64,000 bases of DNA, from NCBI GenBank assembly GCA_903913215.1, contig CAIWKE010000020.1, positions 31,496 to 95,495 of the forward strand, given 5' to 3'. The notes below the pieces were generated by a model. It saw only the letters and a program-made list of their open reading frames with translations. It was not told the DNA's origin and ran no database searches. This document shows, piece by piece, positions 27,979 through 37,192 of the stretch (position 1 is the first letter of the stretch; every line of letters starts with the position of its first letter). The DNA comes from an uncultured Holophagaceae bacterium (GTDB lineage Bacteria > Acidobacteriota > Holophagae > Holophagales > Holophagaceae). Position numbers and translations under genes: made by a program.

Positions 27979-28920
27979 CTAGGCGATGCTGACGCCTTGC
28001 ATCTCGGCCACTTCGTGGGCGTTGAAGCTGGAGCGCACCAAGGGGCCGGCGTACACGGTCTGGAAGCCGAAGGCCTTGGCCTTTGCACCCAGGGCGGCAA
28101 AGGCGTCGGGATGCACATATTCCTTCACGGGGAGTTGGTGCCGCGTGGGGCGCAGGTACTGGCCAAGGGTGAGGATATCCACGCCGACACCCGCGAGGGC
28201 CTCGAAGGTGGTGAGCAGCTCGGCCTCGGTTTCGCCGAGGCCGAGCATCAGCCCGCTCTTCGTGCGAAAGGACGGCCCATACAGGGCTGTTCCCAATTCC
28301 TTCGCGTGCGCCAGCACGCGGAGGCTGCGATCAAACTTCCCCGCGGGCCGAACCTCAGGGTAGAGGCTGGGCACGGTTTCAGTGTTGTGGTTGAACACGG
28401 CGGGACCCGCTGCCACCACCCGGGCCACGGCGTCAAGGTCGCCCAGGAAGTCTGGCACCAGCACTTCCACCCCCACGCCAGGGTTGCGGCGGCGGATGGC
28501 CAGGACGGTCTCCGCGAAGTGGGCCGCGCCCCCATCAGGCAAGTCATCGCGGTTCACACTGGTGAGGACGGCGAAGCGCAGCCCCAGGCTGGCCACGCGC
28601 TCGGCGGTGTCATGCGGCTCCTGGGGGCTCAGTGGCCGGGGCTTGCCGCTCTGGATGCTGCAGAAGCCACAGGCCCGGGTGCAGACCTCCCCCATGAGGA
28701 GGAAGGTGGCGGTGCCCTGGGTGAAGCAGTGGGACCGGTTGGGGCAGCGCGCCTCTTCGCAAACCGTGTGCAGGTCGGAGGTCCGGAGGTCCTTCTTCAT
28801 GGTGTGGAGGTCGCCCAGCTTCACCCGCTCCTTGGTAATCCACTCGGGAAGGCGGGGGTGCCCCTCCAGGACTTCACGACCGACACGCTTTGAGTAACGG
28901 GGCATCCAGGCTCCTGACAC
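27979..28920 (-). CDS. lipA: lipoyl synthase
   Basis: A radical-SAM enzyme inserting two sulfurs into octanoyl groups on E2 and GcvH domains. The auxiliary cluster motif is CEEARCPNRSHC, the radical-SAM motif CTRACGFCSI, and RSSFNAHE near the C-terminus supplies the auxiliary-cluster Ser. 313 aa. An alternative start (MPRYSKRV) lies five codons in. It converges with the ferredoxin gene. lipB is not in the window. Confidence 0.96.
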   Translation of the reverse strand: MSGAWMPRYSKRVGREVLEGHPRLPEWITKERVKLGDLHTMKKDLRTSDLHTVCEEARCPNRSHCFTQGTATFLLMGEVCTRACGFCSIQSGKPRPLSPQEPHDTAERVASLGLRFAVLTSVNRDDLPDGGAAHFAETVLAIRRRNPGVGVEVLVPDFLGDLDAVARVVAAGPAVFNHNTETVPSLYPEVRPAGKFDRSLRVLAHAKELGTALYGPSFRTKSGLMLGLGETEAELLTTFEALAGVGVDILTLGQYLRPTRHQLPVKEYVHPDAFAALGAKAKAFGFQTVYAGPLVRSSFNAHEVAEMQGVSIA

Positions 28921-28973
28921 TCCAGTCTCGCCCGGTGGATGCTCCAGGAACAGGCCTCGATTAAGATGCAGGG

Positions 28974-29894
28974 ATGCCCAAAGCCCTCGACCGCTTGCTG
29001 CGCCGGGAACAGTTTGCCTTCCTGGTCCGGAACCATGCCGGCTGGGACGAGCACCTGAGCCGCGTCCGAGCCTTCCTTGGCGAGGGCCTCCGGGGAGCGG
29101 ACCCAGCCCGGCCGGTGCTTATCCTGGGGGCGGGCTCTGGTCTGGAGGTGCCCTGGGAGCTAGCGCCCCCCCGGACCACTGGCTGGGATGCGGATCCCTG
29201 GAGTCGGGTCTGGACGGCCCTGCGGCACCACCAGTGGCGGCCCTGGGTCTTCGAGGACCTCACGGGCGGCCTGGCGGACCTGGAGGCGGCCACCCGGCGC
29301 GCTGTGGCCGAGCCCTGGTCGGGTCGGCGCCGGGACTATCGCGCCGCCGCGGGCCGTCTGGCTGGGCTCCTCCCCTCCTTGCACCCAGAGCCCAGTGCTC
29401 TGAGGGCATGGATCGCCGAGCAGCAGCCCGGCACCATCCTGGTGGCGAACGTCATGGGCCAATTTGGTGTGGTGGCGGAACGACTGGTTGAGGCTCTGTT
29501 TGGCGGGCCGCCCTGGGTTCTGGATCCCGAGCAGCGCGACCCTCTGGCCGAGGCGCTGGAGGCCTGGACCCGCCGGACCCTTACTGTATTCCTGGAGACC
29601 CTGCGGGAGAGCGGCGCGGACCTGTGGCTGGTGCACGACCGCGCCGTGGTGTTCAGCGGGGGGCGATTGACCCTGGGCCCCTGGGAGGAAGCCTGGGCGC
29701 GGCAGTTGCAGGCAGAGTCGGAATTGGAGGTCAGCGATCCCTTGGCAGGACTGGAGGTAGCGGATTTGTTCCGGGGCGGGGGCAAGCTCAGCCATCAGGC
29801 GCGCTGGCTCTGGCCCGTGGGCCCCCAGCAGCGGCACTTGGTGGAGACCCTGGCCTTCCACCCCGATGTCGTGAGAAGAACAAGGTCTGTCTGA
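28974..29894 (+). CDS. hypothetical protein, possible SAM-dependent methyltransferase fold
   Basis: A 306-aa protein. PVLILGAGSGLEVPWEL (about residue 50) resembles motif I of class I methyltransferases (hhxxGxGxG), and TTGWDADPWS may be the acidic loop after beta-2. The remainder is Trp/Arg-rich without known motifs. It may be cytosolic, as there is no signal peptide or membrane segment. I cannot assign a substrate. It diverges from lipA. Confidence 0.55.
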   Translation: MPKALDRLLRREQFAFLVRNHAGWDEHLSRVRAFLGEGLRGADPARPVLILGAGSGLEVPWELAPPRTTGWDADPWSRVWTALRHHQWRPWVFEDLTGGLADLEAATRRAVAEPWSGRRRDYRAAAGRLAGLLPSLHPEPSALRAWIAEQQPGTILVANVMGQFGVVAERLVEALFGGPPWVLDPEQRDPLAEALEAWTRRTLTVFLETLRESGADLWLVHDRAVVFSGGRLTLGPWEEAWARQLQAESELEVSDPLAGLEVADLFRGGGKLSHQARWLWPVGPQQRHLVETLAFHPDVVRRTRSV

Positions 29895-30013
29895 GCACAA
29901 CCTTTCCCCCACGGCCCCTGGGCGTGCCCATAATAGAAACCTTTGAGGTAGACAAGGGATGATGGCGGACGGCGAAGCGTTGGTTGGATTGATCTCGGGG
30001 GAAAGCAGACATC

Positions 30014-31903
30014 ATGGGTAGCTTTCGCAGACTGGTTCTGGGGCGTCGCCTCGCCAGCGAAGAGATCTCCGAGGCACGCATCAACAACCCCATCGCCCTG
30101 GCGGTGTTCAGCTCGGATGCGCTCTCCTCTGTGGCCTACGGCACCGGCGAGATCATGGCCGTGCTGGGCCCCTACATGGTCATGGCCTCCTTCGGCCCGG
30201 CCGTCCTGTCCTGGTCCTGGCCTGTGGCCATCGGCATCGTGCTCCTGCTGAGCATCCTCACGATCAGCTACCGGCAGACCATCTTCGCCTACCCCAGTGG
30301 GGGCGGCGCCTACATCGTGGCCAAGGAGAACCTGGGTGAAGTCCCGGCCCAGGTGGCCGGGGCCTCGCTGCTGGTGGACTACGTTCTCACGGTGGCCGTG
30401 AGCGTGTCCGCAGGCGTCACTGCCATCACCAGCGCCTTCCCCGCTGCGGACCCCTACCGCGTGCTCATCGCCCTGTTCGTGGTGGCCTTCATCGGTACCG
30501 TGAACCTGCGGGGCGTCAAGGAGAGCGGTGCGGTCTTCGCCGTGCCCACCTATGGCTTCGTGGTCTCAATGTTCTTCATCATCATCCTGGGCTTCTACCG
30601 TTACTTCACCGGCGGTGTGGAGGTGGGTGCCCACCACACCGTGGTGCCGCCTCCCCTGCCGGGTTGGCTGGCAATCTGGGTCTTCATGAAGGCCTATGCC
30701 GCAGGCTGTACCGCGCTCACCGGTGTGGAGGCCATCTCCAACGGTGTCTCCGCCTTTCGGGAACCCACGGCCCACAATGCCAGCAAGACCATGATCTACA
30801 TGGTGCTGATGCTGGGCGCCATGTTCCTGGGCATCACCTGGCTGGCCAACCACTTCGGCATCGTGTATCTGGGCGAGGGCGAGTCCCTGCTGTCCATGTT
30901 GGAGCACCGCATCCTGGGCACGGGCGGCGGCCTGCCCCACGCCACCTACCTGCTCATGCAGGCCTTCACCATGCTGATCCTTTGCCTGGCGGCCAACACC
31001 GCCTACGCGGACTTCCCCCGCCTGGCCGCCATGATGGCTCGGGACGGCTTCCTGCCCCGGCAGTTCTCCAGCCAGGGGGACCGCCTGGTCTTTTCCAACG
31101 GCATCTTCATCCTGTCCCTGCTATCGGGCCTGTTGCTCTGGCTCTTCAACGCCCGTGAGCACCACCTGATGCCGCTCTACGCCGTGGGCGTGTTCCTGGG
31201 CTTCAGCCTCTCTCAGACCGGCATGGTGCGGCACTGGTTCAAGCTGCGGGGTGCCCGCTGGGCCACCAAGGCCATCATCAACGGCGCTGGCGCCATCACC
31301 ACCACGGTGGTCATGACCGTCATCATCGTCACCAAGTTCTCTCATGGGGCCTGGGTGGTGGTCCTGGTCCTGCCCCTCATGGTCATGACCTTCTTCAACA
31401 TCCACCGCCACTACATCCGGGTGAAGTCGATCCTGGCGGGGAGCCGGGCGGACTTCATCAGCCCCAGGAAGAACCGCGTGGTGGTGCTGGTCTCGGGCAT
31501 CCACTCTGGTGTCGTGCAGTCCCTGAACTACGCCAAGCTCATCGCCGAGCGGGGCGAGGTGGAGGCCATCACCGTGGACTTCCCCAACGAGCACGGCCAG
31601 GACAGCGCCGCCCTGGAGAAACTGCGGGCGGACTGGCCCCGCTACTGCGAGGGCATTCCCCTGCGCGCCATCCGCAGTCCCTACCGGAAGATCGTGGAAC
31701 CCATCGTGGAAGAGTTGGATCGCATGCGGCGGGTGGAGCCGGAGTACACCATCACAGTCATCCTGCCAGAGTTCGTCACGGGCCACTGGTGGGCCAACAT
31801 CCTGCACAACCAGACCGCCTGGCGCATCAAGACCACCCTGCTCATGAAGCCCAAGACGGTGGTGATCTCCATCCCCTACCACCTGGAACCCATCATCGAG
31901 TGA
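30014..31903 (+). CDS. kimA: KimA-type potassium transporter (APC superfamily)
   Basis: A 629-aa permease. About 12 membrane helices occupy residues 25-460, followed by a ~150-residue cytosolic C-terminal domain. Blocks that match B. subtilis KimA as I remember it: SSDALSSVAYGTGEI, SYRQTIFAYPSGGGAYIV, LLVDYVLTVAVSVSAG, CTALTGVEAISNGV, HLMPLYAVGVFLGFSLSQTG, and the end HNQTAWRIKTTLL...ISIPYHL. KimA is a proton-coupled high-affinity K+ importer controlled by c-di-AMP; an amino-acid permease is the alternative. The 119-nt leader has no c-di-AMP riboswitch that I could recognise. Confidence 0.8.
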   Translation: MGSFRRLVLGRRLASEEISEARINNPIALAVFSSDALSSVAYGTGEIMAVLGPYMVMASFGPAVLSWSWPVAIGIVLLLSILTISYRQTIFAYPSGGGAYIVAKENLGEVPAQVAGASLLVDYVLTVAVSVSAGVTAITSAFPAADPYRVLIALFVVAFIGTVNLRGVKESGAVFAVPTYGFVVSMFFIIILGFYRYFTGGVEVGAHHTVVPPPLPGWLAIWVFMKAYAAGCTALTGVEAISNGVSAFREPTAHNASKTMIYMVLMLGAMFLGITWLANHFGIVYLGEGESLLSMLEHRILGTGGGLPHATYLLMQAFTMLILCLAANTAYADFPRLAAMMARDGFLPRQFSSQGDRLVFSNGIFILSLLSGLLLWLFNAREHHLMPLYAVGVFLGFSLSQTGMVRHWFKLRGARWATKAIINGAGAITTTVVMTVIIVTKFSHGAWVVVLVLPLMVMTFFNIHRHYIRVKSILAGSRADFISPRKNRVVVLVSGIHSGVVQSLNYAKLIAERGEVEAITVDFPNEHGQDSAALEKLRADWPRYCEGIPLRAIRSPYRKIVEPIVEELDRMRRVEPEYTITVILPEFVTGHWWANILHNQTAWRIKTTLLMKPKTVVISIPYHLEPIIE

Positions 31904-31913
31904 AGGGTTCCAG

Positions 31914-32633
31914 CTAGCGGAGCCTCGTCACGGGCCGCGACAGGAGCTCCTGGCCGCTCAGCAGTTCCGCCAGGGTCTGGTGGCGGGGGCTGAGCACCAT
32001 GCAGAGAAAGCTCAAGGGGAAGCAGGCCACGGACAGCAGGTGGACCAGAGAAAAAGTGATGCGCCGCTCCGGGGAATTCTCCGGCAGGGTGACGCCGAAG
32101 AGACCCATGGCCGGGGACTGGCCCGTGAGCACCAGGGGCGCCATGAAGAGCACCCAGGAGACGCCCAGAAGGTAGGGCAGGAGAAAGGGCCAGGCGCCCG
32201 TGACCAGACGACTGGGGGAGACGCCCATCACCAGGGAGGGCAGCAGCACCGCGAGGCCCTGAACACCCAGAAGGATCAGCGCTTCCGTGGCCTCCACTCG
32301 CACCAGGGGCCAGAAGCTGGCGGCGGGCTCCTGACTGTCCAGGGTGGGGCGGGCGGCGGGAGGGGGCTGGGTCAGGGGCTCGGTGGCATCGGTGTAGCTC
32401 AGTTCTTCTGCGCTGACCTCCACGGCCACCGGGGCCACACGCCCCAGGGCTGGGGCGCGCAGGCCCCGGGTGGGCTGCAGGTAGGCGGCCTGATCCAGGG
32501 CCGAGGCCTGGAAGAGCAGGGGCCGGCTCTGCCGGGGCGGCGCCAGCGCCAGTCCGCACTCCGGGCACTCCGCCGCGAGGGGCGAGAGCCGGGTGTGGCA
32601 GCTGGGGCAGGTGCGGCGGGTGGCGTGGGCCAT
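31914..32633 (-). CDS. zinc-ribbon plus RDD-family membrane protein
   Basis: A 239-aa protein. The N-terminal zinc ribbon is CPSCHTRLSPLAAECPEC, followed by a Pro-rich linker to about residue 115 and then an RDD-type membrane domain of three to four helices (ALILLGVQGLAVLLPSLV; LLPYLLGVSWVLFMAPLV; GQSPAMGLFGVTLP; HLLSVACFPLSFLCMVLSP). The ending PRHQTLAELLSG is typical of RDD proteins. Function unknown; some RDD proteins affect ion transport. It converges with the kimA gene. Confidence 0.78.
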   Translation of the reverse strand: MAHATRRTCPSCHTRLSPLAAECPECGLALAPPRQSRPLLFQASALDQAAYLQPTRGLRAPALGRVAPVAVEVSAEELSYTDATEPLTQPPPAARPTLDSQEPAASFWPLVRVEATEALILLGVQGLAVLLPSLVMGVSPSRLVTGAWPFLLPYLLGVSWVLFMAPLVLTGQSPAMGLFGVTLPENSPERRITFSLVHLLSVACFPLSFLCMVLSPRHQTLAELLSGQELLSRPVTRLR

Positions 32634-32788
32634 AAGGTTCTACTATCGGGCAAAGGGGGCCGTTGGTGAACCACCCAGGATGAGCGCGAGGGAAAGCCCT
32701 GTCCCCGCCCCCTGGGCCCGTGGGACCATCGTGGCTTCGGGCACCGCGCCCTGCCCATGGGCCCCACCCTGTTCCAAAGGAATCGACG

Positions 32789-34111
32789 ATGACGACCGAC
32801 CTCCCCGGCGCCTTCCATCCGAGCACCAAACTCTACCGCTTCACCATCCTCATCTTCATCAGCTTGCTGGTGCTGGGGAGCTACTTCGCCTACGACAGCA
32901 TCGGGGCCCTGGAAACCACGCTCATGGCCGAGCTGCATCTTGATCGCAGCACCATTGGCAATCTCTATACGGCCTACTCTGTGGCCGCCGTGGCCATCGT
33001 CTTCTTCGGTGGAATGCTCTATGATCGCCTGGGCCCCCGCAAGGCCAGCCTGCTCTTCAGCATCCTGGTCTTCATCGGCGCCGTCATTGTGGCCGTGGCC
33101 AAGGGCAAGTGGATGCTCATCTTTGGACGCCTCATCTTCGGGGCTGGCTCCGAGTCGCTCATCGTGGTCCAGAGCGCCATCATCAGCCGTTGGTTCAAGG
33201 GCAAGGAGATGGCCATGGCCTTTGGCATCACCCTGACCCTGAGCCGCGTGGGCACCCTCTTCTCCTTCAACACCGAGGAGCTCATCGCCGACCACTTCCA
33301 CAGCTTTCGCACAGCCCTCTGGGCCGCGGCCCTGCTCTGTCTCTTCTCCGTAGTCTGCAACCTGGTCTTCGTCGTCATGGACAAGCACGGGGAGAAGGTG
33401 CTCTCTCTGCCCAGGGCCGGTGCCGGGGACACGATCGTCTTTGCGGATCTGAAGAAGTTCAACTCGTCCTACTGGTACGTGGTCCTGCTCTGCGTGACCT
33501 TCTATAGCGCCATCTTTCCGTTCACGGCTCTGGCCACGGACATGTTCCATGAAAAGTGGGCCATCCCCCTGGTGAACGCGACCTCGGGCGGTTTACTCAC
33601 CCGGGTCTTCTACAACTTCACCCACATGTTCAACACTGCCCCCGGCATCACCAGCATCGCCATTGCGGCCTCCATGATCTTCGCGCCTTTCGCCGGGGAT
33701 CTGGTGGACCGGCTGGGTCGGCGAGCCTCCCTCATGGTGCTGGGCTCCCTGCTCATGATCCCCGCCCACCTCCTGCTGGGCATCACCCACTGGAGCCCCA
33801 TTCCCATGATGGTGATGCTGGGCGCGGCCTTCGTCCTGGTGCCCGCCGCCATGTGGCCCTCCGTCCCCTTGGTGGTGGAGGAGAAGCGCGTGGGCACGGC
33901 CTTCGGGCTCATGACCGCCATCCAGAACCTGGGCCTGGGCCTCTTTCCCTACTTGAATGGCAAGCTGCGCGATGTCACCGGCACCTACACCTCCACCCAG
34001 ATCATGTTCGCTTGCCTCGGCATGGCGGGCCTGGTCTTCGCCTTCCTGCTCCTGCGGGCGGACAAGCGGAATGGTGGTGTGCTGGAAGCGGGCTCCGCAG
34101 CCAGGACCTGA
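32789..34111 (+). CDS. MFS transporter (MFSD1-like)
   Basis: A 440-aa major facilitator superfamily permease with 12 predicted helices. YDSIGALETTL in TM1, LYTAYSVAAVAIVFFGGMLYDRLGPRKASL (motif A at GMLYDRLGPRK) and GAGSESLIVVQSAIISRWFKGKEMA are visible; the last block resembles the MFSD1/dipeptide-carrier branch. The substrate is not deducible. ATG 32789 has AAAGGA 7 nt upstream and is preferred over the earlier in-frame start at 32720, which would add a Pro-rich tail with no signal. Confidence 0.85.
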   Translation: MTTDLPGAFHPSTKLYRFTILIFISLLVLGSYFAYDSIGALETTLMAELHLDRSTIGNLYTAYSVAAVAIVFFGGMLYDRLGPRKASLLFSILVFIGAVIVAVAKGKWMLIFGRLIFGAGSESLIVVQSAIISRWFKGKEMAMAFGITLTLSRVGTLFSFNTEELIADHFHSFRTALWAAALLCLFSVVCNLVFVVMDKHGEKVLSLPRAGAGDTIVFADLKKFNSSYWYVVLLCVTFYSAIFPFTALATDMFHEKWAIPLVNATSGGLLTRVFYNFTHMFNTAPGITSIAIAASMIFAPFAGDLVDRLGRRASLMVLGSLLMIPAHLLLGITHWSPIPMMVMLGAAFVLVPAAMWPSVPLVVEEKRVGTAFGLMTAIQNLGLGLFPYLNGKLRDVTGTYTSTQIMFACLGMAGLVFAFLLLRADKRNGGVLEAGSAART

Positions 34112-34158
34112 ACAAAGCTCTAGAGATGGATAGACTGAAGGCCGATTCCGGAGGATGC

Positions 34159-34566
34159 ATGACCCGGTGGCAAAGGATGCTGGCATTCCTGGCTTCGGCC
34201 CTGGTGTGTCTGGCCGCCTTGTTGCCGCTCTTCAATTGTGGGGCGGCCCCCTCCCCTCAGGCACCCGCTGCGGCCCAGGTGCAACCGGCCCCGGACTCAG
34301 TGCCGGTCCATGTCCGTGAAACCCTCGCCTATATCCGCCAGCACGGATTCGCCCCGCCGGGTTACGTGGGGGGGCGGGTCTTCGGGAATTACGAGGGCGT
34401 CCTGCCCCGCTACAACGCCAAGGGCAAGCGCATCGAATACCGGGAATGGGACGTGCGGGCCAAGGCCGAGGGCCGCAACCGCGGCGCCGAGCGCCTGGTG
34501 ACGGGCAACGACGGTCGGGTCTGGTATACCGCCGACCACTACCGGACCTTCACTGAGGTCAAATGA
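34159..34566 (+). CDS. secreted barnase-family ribonuclease
   Basis: A 135-aa guanyl-specific RNase precursor. The signal peptide (MLAFLASALVCLAALLPLF) is followed by a Pro/Ala linker and a barnase-like domain. All key catalytic residues can be matched to barnase: Glu96 (YREWDV; barnase Glu73), Arg106 (GRNRG; Arg83), Arg112 (AERL; Arg87) and His127 (TADHYRTFT; His102). ATG 34159 follows GGAGG with short spacing; ATG 34126 in the same frame is weaker. The stop overlaps the barstar start by 4 nt, the usual toxin-inhibitor coupling. Confidence 0.92.
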   Translation: MTRWQRMLAFLASALVCLAALLPLFNCGAAPSPQAPAAAQVQPAPDSVPVHVRETLAYIRQHGFAPPGYVGGRVFGNYEGVLPRYNAKGKRIEYREWDVRAKAEGRNRGAERLVTGNDGRVWYTADHYRTFTEVK

Positions 34567-34994
34567 GCGAGCCTGGCCACCCGTTCTCCTCTAAAGCCCT
34601 GGTCCAGGCCTGGCAGGGCTCCGCAGCAGAGCTGGTGGAAGCCGCTTCAGGGCAGCCCGCCACCTGGTGGCTGCGGGGCTCCCACATGCGCACCAAGGCC
34701 GCCCTCATGGATGAGTGGGCCGCCGCCGCCCAGTTCCCCCCCCACTTTGGTGGCACCTGGGATGCCCTGCGGGATGCCCTGGCGGACCTGCCCCACGGGG
34801 GCACCTTCTTGGTGCTGGAGGCCCAGCAGCTCTTCCAGGATGCCCCTCCCGAGGAGGCCAGGACCTGGCTGGAGGTCATGGGGGCCGTGGCCGCCGAGCT
34901 GGCGCCCCATCCCTTCCGGCTGATCCTGCAGGCGGAGCCGGAACACTTCCCGACCTTGCTGGAAGGACTCCGGGCCCTGGGCGTGAAAGCCTAG
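34563..34994 (+). CDS. barstar-family ribonuclease inhibitor
   Basis: A 143-aa cytosolic protein. FGGTWDALRDALADL matches the barstar interaction helix (compare the Asp-rich YALNLDALWDCL-type region of barstar), preceded by a strand (WWLRGSHM) and followed by LVLEAQQLF. Coupled by ATGA overlap to the RNase gene, it presumably protects the producer before secretion. Its stop overlaps the convergent YceH stop inside the tetranucleotide CTAG. Confidence 0.9.
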   Translation: MSEPGHPFSSKALVQAWQGSAAELVEAASGQPATWWLRGSHMRTKAALMDEWAAAAQFPPHFGGTWDALRDALADLPHGGTFLVLEAQQLFQDAPPEEARTWLEVMGAVAAELAPHPFRLILQAEPEHFPTLLEGLRALGVKA

Positions 34995-35620
34995 AACTGG
35001 TCCTTGAAGGCTTGGAACTCCTGTCTCAGGCTGCCCAGTTCCGTTCGCAGGCTGGCCACTTCGGCTTCCAGCTCGTCGATACGGGAGGTGCGCACCAGAG
35101 GCGCCACGGCGCTGGGGGGCGCGTCTGCGGTCACAGGTCCCGCCAGCAGATGCGCCACCCGGGCCTCCCGGGCGCCAGGGGCGCGGTTCAGGCGCAGCAC
35201 CAGGGGCGGCTCCGCCTCCATGAGCACCTCCAGGCAAGCCTCCACCTCGGCCAGATCCGGGAACGCGTACATGCGGCGGGTGTTGGTGCGCAGCTCGCCG
35301 GAGGTCTGGGGGCCACGCAGTAGCAGTTCCGCCAGCAGGGCCGACTCCTGGAGGGAGAGGTTCCAGGTGGGTTTCGCCGTGTGCGCGACCTTCAGCACTC
35401 GGCCGGGCCAGTGCTCTGCAAGACCCCAGGTGATGAGGGAGGCCACCGCCTCTTGAACCTCAGGCTCGGTAACCGCAAGCACGGGCTCCCGGTTGCTGGA
35501 CTGGTTGCAGGCGTTCAGCAGGCCGTTCATGGAGAGGGGATAGACGTCCGGCGTGCTGAGCTGCTTCTCAAGCAGGCAGCCCAGGACACGGCACTCCAGG
35601 GGGGTGAGGTCGAAGTCCAT
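34991..35620 (-). CDS. YceH/DUF480-family winged-helix protein
   Basis: A 209-aa protein starting DFDLTPLECRVLGCLLEKQLSTPDVYPLS, the hallmark of the DUF480 (YceH) family, with tandem winged-helix domains (ACNQSSNREPVLAVTE; LLAELLLRGPQTSGELR). A C-terminal coiled coil (IDELEAEVASLRTELGSLRQ) follows an Ala/Pro linker. The molecular role of the family is poorly defined. Its ATG shares one base with the thiG stop (TGATG), so it is translated with thiG. Confidence 0.88.
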   Translation of the reverse strand: MDFDLTPLECRVLGCLLEKQLSTPDVYPLSMNGLLNACNQSSNREPVLAVTEPEVQEAVASLITWGLAEHWPGRVLKVAHTAKPTWNLSLQESALLAELLLRGPQTSGELRTNTRRMYAFPDLAEVEACLEVLMEAEPPLVLRLNRAPGAREARVAHLLAGPVTADAPPSAVAPLVRTSRIDELEAEVASLRTELGSLRQEFQAFKDQF

Positions 35621-36399
35621 CAGGTCCTCCCGACGACCCCAGCGAGGGGGCTGCTGGCGCTGGCGTAGAGGCGCCTGGGCATGCGCCCGGCCTCGAAGGC
35701 CAGGCGGCCCGCCTGCACGGCCAGGTCCATGGCCTGGGCCATCTTGGTGGGCTCGCCGGCCTCGGCCACCGCGGTGTTGAGCAGGACGCCGTCGGCACCA
35801 AGTTCCATGGCGAGGGCGGCATCCGAGGCCGTGCCCACCCCCGCGTCCACGATCATGGGCAGGCCGTAGCTCTCCAGAACCTCCTTGATGAGCAGCAAGG
35901 TCATGGGGTTCTGCACGCCGAGGCCCGAGCCGATGGCACTGCCCAAGGGCATCACTGCGGCGCAACCCACGTCGCAGAGCTTCTTGGCGAGGATGGGGTC
36001 CGCGTTCACGTAAGGCAGGACGATGAAGCCCTCCTTCACGAGGATCTTGGCGGCCTCCAGGGTCTCCTCGTTGTCCGGGTAGAGGCTCTTGGGGTCGCCG
36101 ATAACTTCCAGTTTCAGCCAGTCGGTCTGCAGGGCCTCCCGGGCCAGGCGGGCCACGCGGAGGGCATCCTCCCGGGTGTAGCAGCCGGCGGTATTGGGCA
36201 GCAGGGCGATGTCCTTGGGGATCCAATTCAGGATGTTGTCCTCGCCCTGGGCGCCCAGGTCGAAGCGGCGCACGGCCAGGGTGACCATGTCCACCTGGGC
36301 GGCCCGGTAGCAGGCCTGCATGGTGGCAAAGTCCTTGTATTTCCCGGTGCCGAGGACCAGGCGGTTGTGTAGGGTCTTGCCGGCAATGACGAGGGACAT
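35620..36399 (-). CDS. thiG: thiazole synthase
   Basis: ThiG builds the thiazole phosphate ring of thiamine from deoxyxylulose 5-phosphate, a glycine imine and ThiS thiocarboxylate. The 259-aa TIM barrel shows [15 protein letters not shown], the Schiff-base Lys region [55 protein letters not shown] and the C-terminal SPLAGVVG. No other thi genes are adjacent and no TPP riboswitch is seen upstream. The nearest ThiS-like protein is at 6751-6951. Confidence 0.97.
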   Translation of the reverse strand: MSLVIAGKTLHNRLVLGTGKYKDFATMQACYRAAQVDMVTLAVRRFDLGAQGEDNILNWIPKDIALLPNTAGCYTREDALRVARLAREALQTDWLKLEVIGDPKSLYPDNEETLEAAKILVKEGFIVLPYVNADPILAKKLCDVGCAAVMPLGSAIGSGLGVQNPMTLLLIKEVLESYGLPMIVDAGVGTASDAALAMELGADGVLLNTAVAEAGEPTKMAQAMDLAVQAGRLAFEAGRMPRRLYASASSPLAGVVGRT

Positions 36400-36520
36400 G
36401 GGCGCTCCGTTCCATCAGTCTAGCGGCGCCCATGGGCCCAGGTTTCAGCTAGAAAACATCCGGTTGCACGGGAACTCCATACGCAGCAGTATGGGTTTGA
36501 TTGGAATTGACCCAGGACCC

Positions 36521-37120
36521 ATGACCATTCCCAAGAAAAAATCGCGTAACAGGAACCACCTCTCCCGGGAGGTCTGGGTCCAGGCCGCCACCCGCACCAT
36601 CGCCCAGGAGGGCGTTCAGGCTGTGGCCGTGGAGCCCCTGGCCGTGGCCCTGGGCGTGACCAAGGGCAGCTTCTATTGGCACTTTGCGAACCGGGACGAC
36701 CTGATCCACGCGGCCCTGGAGGCCTGGGAGCAGGACCAGAGTCTGGATGTGGTGGCCCGCTACAGTGCCATCCCCGATCCCCGGCGACGTCTGCGGGTGC
36801 TGCTCTTCGCCGCCTTCGAGGATCTGGAGAACGGGCTTTTTTTCGCAGCCCTATCCGTATCCAGCGGGGATCCTCGGGTCCAACCCTTCCTCGTGCGCGC
36901 CGCGGAGCGGCGCCTGGCCCTGGGGGTGGCGGCCTTCCAGGATCTGGGACTGGATCTGGCTGAGGCCCGGGAGCGGGCCCTGCTGGCCTACGCAGCCTAC
37001 GCGGGCTATTTCCAACTGCTCCGCACCACACCCGGAGCGGTGACCTCCGTGACGGACCTCAGCGGCTACGTGCGCCGTCTGGCGGAGGCCCTGGTGCCTG
37101 CAAAGGCGCCAAGGCTTTGA
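36521..37120 (+). CDS. TetR-family transcriptional regulator
   Basis: A 199-aa repressor-type protein. The N-terminal HTH reads AVAVEPLAVALGVTKGSFYWHFANRDDL, the canonical TetR recognition helix region. The ligand domain (about residues 60-199) is helical, with GNADP-like and DPRRRLRVLLFAAFEDL segments, resembling TetR proteins with a C-terminal WHG-type domain. ATG 36521 is favoured since the Lys/Arg-rich start fits TetR N-termini; ATG 36491 is in frame. The target is unknown; the adjacent hydrolase gene follows 72 nt later. Confidence 0.88.
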   Translation: MTIPKKKSRNRNHLSREVWVQAATRTIAQEGVQAVAVEPLAVALGVTKGSFYWHFANRDDLIHAALEAWEQDQSLDVVARYSAIPDPRRRLRVLLFAAFEDLENGLFFAALSVSSGDPRVQPFLVRAAERRLALGVAAFQDLGLDLAEARERALLAYAAYAGYFQLLRTTPGAVTSVTDLSGYVRRLAEALVPAKAPRL

Positions 37121-37192
37121 ACCAGACAGGCCACCCTTGATCCCCGGGCCCCGGGGGCGTCTGATGGAAGCTGCAACGCAGGGGGAGCTCCC

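Noticed and set aside
29895..30013. c-di-AMP (ydaO) riboswitch before the KimA-like gene
   Set aside because: The 119-nt leader lacks the conserved ydaO elements and is too short.
35500..36520. TPP riboswitch expected near thiG
   Set aside because: No CUGAGA...GAUCUGG-type words are seen on either strand upstream of thiG or upstream of the ThiS-like gene.
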